DNA from: Clostridia bacterium
Lineage (GTDB): Bacteria; Bacillota; Clostridia; Oscillospirales; Acutalibacteraceae
Reading direction: 5' to 3'
Assembly: GCA_024404065.1 (NCBI GenBank)
Contig: JAKSQR010000042.1
Span: 1 to 10,660 of the forward strand
DNA: 10,660 nucleotides
Position 1 is the first letter of the stretch; each line of letters begins with the position of its first letter. This document shows positions 5,082 through 10,660 of the stretch, one piece after another. The notes below the pieces were generated by a model. It was not told the origin of the DNA. It ran no database searches and saw only the letters and a program-made list of their open reading frames with translations. A program made the position numbers and the translations under genes.

Positions 5082-7406
5082 ATGAAAAGATTTGTAAGGA
5101 CAAAGTTAATAATAGCTGTAATGCTCATAATTTCTATTATGATGCCTGCAGGCTACACTGCTTTTGCAGAAACAGAGCCACAGATTGTAATACCCGAAAA
5201 AAGCTATGTGGTAATGTACTATGGTGAAAGTACCGCTTTTAATCCCGACTATGAGGAGCCGTATTTTACATCATCCAACAAAAAAGTAGCCTGCGTTGAC
5301 GAAAAAGGCACCATAAAGAGTATGGGTCTTGGCACCTGCGTAATTACCGCAGTTGATGGCAAAACAGGTGCAGTGCAGGATTACAGCATAAAAGTACGCC
5401 TCAGATGGTGGAGAATTTTCTCTAACCTGATTTACTACTTTAACAACATCAACTGCCCGATTTGTGCAAGACCTGATGTAAAGCCTCCCGCTCCCCCTGC
5501 AGAGACTACCACAAAAGAAAGTACTACCAAAGAAACAAGCGGCACTACTGCAGAATCAACTACTGCAAAGCCGGATTATGATACTTTTATTACCCCCGAT
5601 ACTGTTGCAGGTGCAAACAAAACCTTAGCAGGCACAGAGTTTGACACAGAGCCCCTTGATGAGGAAGAGGGCGGACTTGAAGGCTACATTGTAGCCCTTC
5701 CCATTAAGTCCACAGATGAAATAGTTTCATTTGATTACAATGGTAAAACCTATACTGCTGCCGACCTTACTGAGGAAGAGCAGCTTGATACCTTCCTTTT
5801 CAGCAAGTCTTTAAGTGACGGCTCACATATGTTTATGTTCCTTGAGGATACATACTCAGGCTTTGTTATGCTTATTGCCTATTATGGTGAAAACGAAACC
5901 CTTGATAAGGATAATGTTACAGCCATCAGATACAAGCTGAAGCCCGCAGAAACCACTACCGAAAGTACCACAGAAAGCACAACTGAAAGTACTACTGAGT
6001 CAACTACAGAAAGTACAACCGAAAGCACTACCGAATCAACTACCGAAAGCACAACAAAATATATCGGTCCAAGCGTTGAAAGCACTACAAAGGCTCCCTC
6101 AGCAGTCAACGAAAGCAAGCTTTCCTTCGGTGGTACAATGAATGATGTTGTTACAGGCTCTGACGGCAGAAACGGCTACTTCTACGTGTGCGGTAACGCA
6201 AGCTCCAAAAACGGAGATTTCAAAAATATGGTGCCGTCAGGCAGCTATATTCCCTTTGGATTTGTACAGCGTTATGACGAAAACGGCAATCTGCTGTGGA
6301 CTAAGCTTATCACCGAAACAGGTGCATCAGTTTATATTGAAGATGTATGCGCCCTCAGAAGCGGTAACGCCGTAGTATGCGGCTACACCTGTGTAGATGA
6401 GAGAAATATTACAAAGTACACACCCTTTATTGCTGAGTTTGATACCAAGGGCAATATGCTCTGGAAAAAGTCACTCAACGGCACTGCAAATGATTTCTTC
6501 TACTGTATTTCAGCCACATCTGACGGCTTTGTTGTAGGCGGCAGAGCAGCCTCCACCGATGGAGATTTTGATGGAATTGAAAGCAGCGGAGCAGCCGTTG
6601 CTATACTTACAAGATATAAAATCAACACCAATTCACAGGGTATCAACTCCCCTGAAATTTTATGGAACAGATACCTTGCAGGCGATAAATATGCTCAGGT
6701 AAGTGATGTATCCGTTGACCAGAATAACAACGTATTTATTTCTGTTTTAACCTCTGCTACAACAGGTAACTTCTCACAGTTTACAAGCCTTATTGCAAAC
6801 AATCAGGATAACGTAATTATCAAGTATAATTACAAGGGCGAAATGCAGTGGTCATACACTATTGCAACAAACTGTGCTGACTATTTTGAGACTGTAAAAG
6901 CAGATAACGAAGGCGGCTGTATTGTAGGTGGCTACTACACCTCAAACAGTGCAATATTCGGTCAGAGCATAGGCGGCACCTTGAGCAGCGTAACCTTTAA
7001 GGGTGGCGTTGACTCCATGGTAATAAAGCTTGATTCTGCTGGTAAAGAAACCTGGAAAAAGCTGATTTCAGGCACAGATGACGACTACGTTACAGATATT
7101 GTAAAGAACGGAAATTCCTATGTTATCGGCGGTTATACAGCCTCTGCAAACAGTGAATTTTTATCTAACAACGGTGGCTATGACGGCTTCATAGATGTTA
7201 TTTCAGCCACAGGCAACAAGGTTGATGTTTATAACATCGGCGGCTCAGAGGATGATGGTGTAAGAGCCCTTGCTATCACAGGCTCAAGCCTGCTTGTAAG
7301 CGGTGTTTCACTCTCACAGGATATGGACTTTGAGGATATGAATATCTACGCCGACCCATCCACAAAATACTATGATTGCTTCGTTATGAAGTACGCACTC
7401 AAGTAA
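5082..7406 (+). CDS. Secreted multidomain protein: Ig-like (BIG2) domain, Thr/Ser/Glu linkers, seven-repeat beta-propeller-like domain
   Basis: 774 residues from ATG 5082 with GCGGAG 5-6 nt upstream; a GTG at 5076 overlaps that site. Signal peptide: basic MKRFVRTK, hydrophobic 9-22, cleavage likely after AFA (29). Residues about 33-105 are a BIG2-like Ig domain (YFTSSNKKVACVDEKGTI, then GTCVITAV). An aromatic, basic patch RLRWWRIFSNLIYYF (106-120) and C125-x2-C128 follow. A Thr/Ser/Lys linker lies at about 140-165, an unrecognised acidic domain at 166-288, then eight TTES units (292-323). Residues about 347-774 hold seven repeats of about 61 residues, most carrying a DG..vvgGyt.S..gdF-like strand and alternating with lW.k strands; this fits a seven-bladed propeller. 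No LPXTG, SLH, dockerin or C-terminal membrane segment is seen, so attachment is unclear. It resembles surface or secreted binding proteins; no enzyme motif is recognised. Function unknown. It has its own promoter and terminator. Confidence 0.88.
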   Translation: MKRFVRTKLIIAVMLIISIMMPAGYTAFAETEPQIVIPEKSYVVMYYGESTAFNPDYEEPYFTSSNKKVACVDEKGTIKSMGLGTCVITAVDGKTGAVQDYSIKVRLRWWRIFSNLIYYFNNINCPICARPDVKPPAPPAETTTKESTTKETSGTTAESTTAKPDYDTFITPDTVAGANKTLAGTEFDTEPLDEEEGGLEGYIVALPIKSTDEIVSFDYNGKTYTAADLTEEEQLDTFLFSKSLSDGSHMFMFLEDTYSGFVMLIAYYGENETLDKDNVTAIRYKLKPAETTTESTTESTTESTTESTTESTTESTTESTTESTTKYIGPSVESTTKAPSAVNESKLSFGGTMNDVVTGSDGRNGYFYVCGNASSKNGDFKNMVPSGSYIPFGFVQRYDENGNLLWTKLITETGASVYIEDVCALRSGNAVVCGYTCVDERNITKYTPFIAEFDTKGNMLWKKSLNGTANDFFYCISATSDGFVVGGRAASTDGDFDGIESSGAAVAILTRYKINTNSQGINSPEILWNRYLAGDKYAQVSDVSVDQNNNVFISVLTSATTGNFSQFTSLIANNQDNVIIKYNYKGEMQWSYTIATNCADYFETVKADNEGGCIVGGYYTSNSAIFGQSIGGTLSSVTFKGGVDSMVIKLDSAGKETWKKLISGTDDDYVTDIVKNGNSYVIGGYTASANSEFLSNNGGYDGFIDVISATGNKVDVYNIGGSEDDGVRALAITGSSLLVSGVSLSQDMDFEDMNIYADPSTKYYDCFVMKYALK
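5955..6050 (+). repeat. Eight in-frame 12-bp repeats encoding Thr-Thr-Glu-Ser
   Basis: Eight consecutive 12-nt units each encode TTES, followed by TTK. The codons vary between units (ACT/ACC/ACA for Thr, AGT/AGC/TCA for Ser), so the repeat is exact in protein but not in DNA. It forms a flexible, probably extended linker between the middle domain and the propeller-like domain. Confidence 0.85.
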
Positions 7407-7425
7407 AAATAAAGGCATTAAAAAT

Positions 7426-7456
7426 ACCCCTATGGTACGCAAAATACCATAGGGGT
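7426..7456. terminator. Bidirectional rho-independent terminator between convergent genes
   Basis: Perfect 12-bp stem ACCCCTATGGTA (7426-7437) and TACCATAGGGGT (7445-7456), 7-nt loop. Rightward it is followed by TTGTCTTTTGT; leftward the transcript ends in ATTTTTAAT. It lies 19 nt after the stop of the secreted protein gene and 23 nt after the stop of the pseudokinase gene, so it can serve both. Confidence 0.93.
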
Positions 7457-7479
7457 TTGTCTTTTGTATGAGGAGCAGA

Positions 7480-9234
7480 TTAAGCTTCTGTACTTTCAGC
7501 TGTGGTAGCTTCTGCTTCAGTAGTTTCGCCATCATCAGCTTCGGTTTCATCTGTTTCGTAGGGAGTTTCGCCATTATCTGTGGTAGCTTCCTCAGTAGAG
7601 GGTACATATACCATAAGGGTCAGCTTCTGTCCTCTTTCCCACTGTGTGCCGGGGTCAAGGGAGGCTCTTATAATTTCGCCCTCTGCGTGGTAGCCCTCTG
7701 AGTATTCAATAATTGCGATATCAAAGCCAAGGTTTGTAAGCTCTTCCTTAACATCATCAAGCTTTTTGCCTACAACCTCAATCATAGCAACCTTCTCCTT
7801 GCCCTTGCTTACAACAAGGTGAATGGTTGTACCCTTTTTAACCTTGATTTCGGGGTCAGGACTCTGGCTTATAATAATACCGCTTGGTACATCGTCGCTG
7901 TTGATGTACTCAACCTCAAACCTGAATTTGCTCTTGAATACGCCGTTGGACTGTACATCCTCACTGCTGCGTGAAATAAGGTTTGGTACAGCTATATATT
8001 CATCCTCTTCATTCACAATGGCTGAGGTGGATTCCTCCCTGCCTAATACCTTGTTAAGGCCTAATCTGTCACCTACGGAAGGCACTGCAAATATAACTGC
8101 CACAAAGGCAATAAGGCAAAGTAAAATGGTGATAAGAGTGGTTATGCCTATTATCTTACCTGGGCTGGTTTTCTTTGCAGGGGCTGGCTTCGGAGCCTGT
8201 ACAGGAGGCTGATTTATGGGAGCCTGTGGTGGCACTGCATCCCTTCTGTACTGAACGCCCTGAGGTGGTGCAACGGGTGAAGCAGAAAGCTCTGCTCTGA
8301 GCTGCTCAACAGTTCTTGTTCTGTCCTTTGCAAGTATCTGAAGGGCATTGATAAGGGCATTTATAACGTAAGCGGGCAGCATCTCAGCAAACTTGCCGGG
8401 TACCATCAGCTTATCATTTACAATTCTTTCCCTTGATGGGATGGGGTCGCTGCCTATAAGGGTGCGATAAAGCACTGCTGCAAAGGCATAAATATCGGTC
8501 CAGGGACCCTGCTGACCTTCAAATCCGCACTGCTCAATAGCTGCATATCCCTCAAAAATCTGAGAGCTGAAGCTACTGTTGTCGTTTCTTAATTCGCCGA
8601 TTGAAAAGCCGGTAATTTTAATCTTACCATCCTCACCTATCACAAGTGTGGTGGGTGAAATTCCTCTGTGAATTATGCCGTTTTTATGAAGTGTGCCAAG
8701 TGTCTGAAGGGTTGGCATAAGCAGCTGACGTGCCTTTTCCCATGTGATATAACCAGTTTTGCTCCTTAAAAGGAAATCTCTTAATGAGATGCCGTCAAAA
8801 TGGTCATAAATTGCGTAGGATGTGCCAAAATCTTCAATAACTGCAGTAACATTTATAAGGGCAGAAAGGCCGTTTAACTGCACAAGCTTTGCCCATAATT
8901 CTTCAAAATTTCTTCTCAGCTCAGCAAAGGTGGATTCAGAGCCTAAAAGCACCTGAAGGTTGGGGTTTGCAGCGGTACGGCGTGTGAAGGTATCGGGGAG
9001 AAATTCCCTGATGTTAACAGCCTTTTGCTCCATTAAATCCCAGCCTATATATGTAGCGCCTTCACCATTGTGGTCAAGGAGCCTGCCTACTAAATATCTG
9101 TTGCCTATTACAGTGCGCACGGGCAGGTAGGGAAGGGGCTGAGGAGCGTCAACATGGGTGCCGCAGTAGGGGCACTTTTTCTCGTCTCCAATTTCACGCA
9201 TACAGCTCATGCACAGGTTCTGAGGACTTATCAT
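7480..9234 (-). CDS. Zinc-ribbon, protein kinase-fold (probable pseudokinase), transmembrane, PASTA-domain protein
   Basis: 584 residues, ATG at 9234 with AAAGGAG 12 nt upstream; a stop three codons upstream in frame excludes an earlier start. Order: zinc ribbon C8-x2-C11 and C21-x2-C24; Ser/Thr kinase-fold domain about 41-315; Pro/Ala-rich stretch 320-355; transmembrane helix about 361-383; two PASTA repeats (about 414-477 and 484-543); acidic Thr/Glu tail to 584. Topology: kinase inside, PASTA outside. PASTA repeats in PknB/PrkC-type kinases sense peptidoglycan or lipid II. The scaffold is retained (GYAAIEQ 229-235; GPWTDIYAFAAVLYRTLIG 243-261), but the usual VAIK is VNIR (73-76), HRD is HRG (189-191) with its Asn also lost, and DFG is GFS (209-211). 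Phosphotransfer is therefore unlikely; a cell-envelope sensor or scaffold role is inferred. No adjacent PP2C phosphatase. Single gene with its own promoter and shared terminator. Confidence 0.92.
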   Translation of the reverse strand: MISPQNLCMSCMREIGDEKKCPYCGTHVDAPQPLPYLPVRTVIGNRYLVGRLLDHNGEGATYIGWDLMEQKAVNIREFLPDTFTRRTAANPNLQVLLGSESTFAELRRNFEELWAKLVQLNGLSALINVTAVIEDFGTSYAIYDHFDGISLRDFLLRSKTGYITWEKARQLLMPTLQTLGTLHKNGIIHRGISPTTLVIGEDGKIKITGFSIGELRNDNSSFSSQIFEGYAAIEQCGFEGQQGPWTDIYAFAAVLYRTLIGSDPIPSRERIVNDKLMVPGKFAEMLPAYVINALINALQILAKDRTRTVEQLRAELSASPVAPPQGVQYRRDAVPPQAPINQPPVQAPKPAPAKKTSPGKIIGITTLITILLCLIAFVAVIFAVPSVGDRLGLNKVLGREESTSAIVNEEDEYIAVPNLISRSSEDVQSNGVFKSKFRFEVEYINSDDVPSGIIISQSPDPEIKVKKGTTIHLVVSKGKEKVAMIEVVGKKLDDVKEELTNLGFDIAIIEYSEGYHAEGEIIRASLDPGTQWERGQKLTLMVYVPSTEEATTDNGETPYETDETEADDGETTEAEATTAESTEA

Positions 9235-9281
9235 AACTATTCATTACTCCTTTAAAAGAGAACAAAATTTCCTATTATTTA

Positions 9282-9296
9282 TTTGATTTTATCAAA
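9282..9296. repeat. Inverted repeat overlapping the -10 of the pseudokinase promoter
   Basis: TTTGAT-TTT-ATCAAA: 6-nt arms, 3-nt centre. Its position across the -10 fits a repressor operator, but the sequence is AT-rich and such short repeats arise by chance. Confidence 0.3.
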
Positions 9297-9314
9297 GGTT
9301 AATTGCTATGTCAA
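9286..9314 (-). promoter_or_regulatory. Promoter of the pseudokinase-PASTA gene
   Basis: On the minus strand, perfect -35 TTGACA (9314-9309), 17-nt spacer, -10 TAAAAT (9291-9286) with a TG one base upstream. Start near 9279 gives a leader of about 45 nt. This is the best sigma-A match in the window. The -10 is inside the palindrome at 9282-9296. Confidence 0.75.
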
Positions 9315-9399
9315 CGATTGCTCCGTAAATTAAGAATTTTTAGTAATTTTTATCAATAATCTGCCTACATTTTTGTAATGTAAAATGATTGTAAAGCTA

Positions 9400-9428
9400 T
9401 TGCATAGTAATTATAGTACTGTTATAAT
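9400..9428 (+). promoter_or_regulatory. Promoter of glgB
   Basis: -35 TTGCAT (9400-9405), 17-nt spacer, perfect -10 TATAAT (9423-9428). Start near 9435 gives a leader of about 48 nt to the ATG at 9483. Upstream at 9366-9382 lies a short inverted repeat, TACATT-5 nt-AATGTA. Confidence 0.7.
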
Positions 9429-9437
9429 ATATTATGT

Positions 9438-9453
9438 ATAATCAGCGGATTAT
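9438..9453. repeat. Inverted repeat at the glgB transcription start/leader
   Basis: ATAATC-AGCG-GATTAT: 6-nt arms, 4-nt centre, just downstream of the predicted start site. It could be an operator or a short 5' leader hairpin; there is no T-tract, so it is not an attenuator by itself. Confidence 0.3.
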
Positions 9454-9482
9454 CGCATTCCACAGGAGGATGAAAGAGAAAT

Positions 9483-10660
9483 ATGGCTAAAAATACAGAC
9501 CTTCCCCTTTATCTTTTCCACGAAGGAACAAACGCAAAGGCTTATGAGTATTTAGGCTCTCACCCCGATGGTGACAGTGTAGTATTCAGAGTATGGGCAC
9601 CCAATGCTCAGCGTGTTTGCGTAGCAGGTGATTTCAACGGTTGGAATCCTGACTGCGACCCTATGGAAAAAATCAGTGATGGCGTATGGGAATGCAGAGT
9701 AAAAGGCGTAAAGAAATACGACGCTTATAAATACTCCATTACAGCCCAGGATGGCCGCACTTTTTATAAGGCAGACCCCTATGCATTCCATGCAGAAACA
9801 AGACCGGGCACTGCTTCAAAATATTACGACTCCTTAGATTTTGAATGGACCGATTCAAAATGGCTTAAAAAGAGAAAAAGCAGCAGTATCTACTCATCAC
9901 CCGTTAATATTTATGAGGTGCATGCAGGCTCATGGCAGACCTACGATGATGGCAACAACCTGCCCTACCGTGAGCTTGCTGACAGGCTTATACCTTACGT
10001 GGTTGAGATGGGCTACACTCACATTGAGCTGCTGCCCATTATGGAGCACCCCTTTGATGGCTCATGGGGCTATCAGGTAACAGGCTATTTTGCTCCTACC
10101 TCCCGCTATGGTACACCTGAGGATTTTGCTTACTTTGTAGATGCCGCTCATAAGGCAGGCATAGGCGTTATTCTGGACTGGGTACCTGCCCACTTCCCCA
10201 AGGATGCTTTTGGTCTTTATGAATTTGACGGCACTCCCACTTATGAGTATAAGGACCCCCGCAAGGGCGAGCATTATCAGTGGGGCACAAGAGTATTTGA
10301 TTACGGCAAAAATGAGGTTCAGAGCTTCCTTGTTTCAAGCGCAATGTTCTGGATTGAAAAATATCATATAGATGGTCTCAGAGTTGATGCAGTTGCCTCC
10401 ATGCTCTACCTTGACTATGGCAGAGAAGATGGTCAGTGGCTCCCCAACTCCTACGGTGGCAGAGAAAACCTTGAGGCTGTTGCATTCATAAGAAAGCTGA
10501 ACGAATCCATATTCCGTGAGTACGGTGACGTGCTTGTGGTTGCTGAGGAAAGCACCTCCTGGCCTATGGTTTCAAAGCCTACCTGTGATGGTGGCTTAGG
10601 CTTCAACTTCAAGTGGAATATGGGCTGGATGAATGACTGCCTCAGATATTTTGCACTTGA
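9483..10660 (+). CDS. glgB: 1,4-alpha-glucan (glycogen) branching enzyme, N-terminal part
   Basis: 392 codons are present and the frame is open at the right window edge. Start ATG 9483, preceded by AGGAGGA 12 nt upstream; an ATG inside that site (9470) is out of frame and stops after six codons. GlgB cuts an alpha-1,4 glucan chain and rejoins it in alpha-1,6 linkage during glycogen synthesis in the cytoplasm. An N-terminal CBM48 domain (about 20-110) shows VVFRVWAPNAQRVCVAGDFNGWN. The GH13 barrel begins near NIYEVHAGSW; ELLPIMEHPFDGSWGYQVTG and ILDWVPAHF are GlgB signatures. The nucleophile is D302 in DGLRVDAVASMLYLDY and the acid/base E355 in VAEESTSWP. The 53-residue D-to-E spacing equals that in the E. 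coli enzyme (405 to 458). The N-terminus is short, without the extra N1 domain of E. coli GlgB, as in many Firmicutes. Other glycogen genes may follow off the right edge. Confidence 0.97.
   Translation, partial: MAKNTDLPLYLFHEGTNAKAYEYLGSHPDGDSVVFRVWAPNAQRVCVAGDFNGWNPDCDPMEKISDGVWECRVKGVKKYDAYKYSITAQDGRTFYKADPYAFHAETRPGTASKYYDSLDFEWTDSKWLKKRKSSSIYSSPVNIYEVHAGSWQTYDDGNNLPYRELADRLIPYVVEMGYTHIELLPIMEHPFDGSWGYQVTGYFAPTSRYGTPEDFAYFVDAAHKAGIGVILDWVPAHFPKDAFGLYEFDGTPTYEYKDPRKGEHYQWGTRVFDYGKNEVQSFLVSSAMFWIEKYHIDGLRVDAVASMLYLDYGREDGQWLPNSYGGRENLEAVAFIRKLNESIFREYGDVLVVAEESTSWPMVSKPTCDGGLGFNFKWNMGWMNDCLRYFAL

Noticed and set aside
5882..6118. Minus-strand 78-codon frame rich in Val, Ser and Leu
   Set aside because: It is the antisense reading of the TTES repeat of the secreted protein; the apparent repetitive hydrophobic protein is an artefact and has no ribosome site.
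7314..7607. Minus-strand 97-codon frame crossing the terminator
   Set aside because: It spans the strong bidirectional terminator and overlaps the ends of two solid genes in other frames; its Lys/Leu/Pro composition reflects the frame-shifted Thr/Glu tail.
9210..9244. Sixteen-codon out-of-frame ORF starting in the leader of the pseudokinase gene
   Set aside because: Only 2 nt separate its ATG from the GGAG, too close for efficient initiation; no evidence that it is a regulatory leader peptide.
10062..10274. Minus-strand 70-codon frame inside glgB
   Set aside because: Antisense shadow of a well-conserved GH13 coding region.

Overview
The window looks like chromosomal DNA from a low-to-moderate GC, Gram-positive Firmicute, most likely a gut or rumen Oscillospiraceae (Ruminococcus-like) bacterium. 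This rests on AAAGGAG/GGAGG ribosome binding sites, AT-rich intergenic promoters of sigma-A type, a PASTA-domain membrane kinase homologue, a short-form GlgB and a GH130 mannoside phosphorylase-type gene. The species assignment is inference. I see no mobile elements, tRNA, rRNA, CRISPR or phage genes.

Region 1 (1-4843, minus strand) is a tightly packed five-gene operon. It is transcribed leftward from a promoter region at about 4888-4999 and runs off the left edge. In order of transcription it holds a LarA-type nickel-pincer racemase/epimerase homologue, a PHP-domain phosphoesterase, 6-phosphogluconate dehydrogenase (gnd), a PfkB-family sugar or sugar-acid kinase, and the first 57 codons of a GH130 glycoside phosphorylase/hydrolase. 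Gaps are 19 nt, a 4-nt ATGA overlap, 15 nt and 8 nt. My reading is a small aldonate pathway. GH130 would release mannose 1-phosphate and an acceptor from a beta-mannoside. The LarA homologue would interconvert C2 epimers (D-mannonate and D-gluconate). The PfkB kinase would make 6-phosphogluconate, and Gnd would take it to ribulose 5-phosphate. This is inferred from gene content and is testable.

Region 2 (4844-5081) is a divergent intergenic region with two candidate promoters for the operon, one for the rightward gene, and four copies of TAACAT arranged as two inverted pairs.

Region 3 (5082-7406, plus) is a 774-residue secreted protein. It has a signal peptide, a BIG2-like Ig domain, Thr/Ser/Glu linkers, an unrecognised middle domain and a C-terminal domain with seven repeats that looks like a seven-bladed beta-propeller. 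It ends at a strong bidirectional terminator (7426-7456).

Region 4 (7480-9234, minus) converges on it and encodes a zinc-ribbon, protein-kinase-fold, transmembrane, PASTA protein in which the catalytic Lys, the HRD Asp and the DFG Asp all appear to be substituted, so it is probably a pseudokinase. Both convergent genes encode extracytoplasmic parts with Thr/Glu-rich low-complexity segments.

Region 5 (9235-10660) has a divergent promoter region with a good promoter on each strand, then glgB (glycogen branching enzyme), which runs off the right edge.
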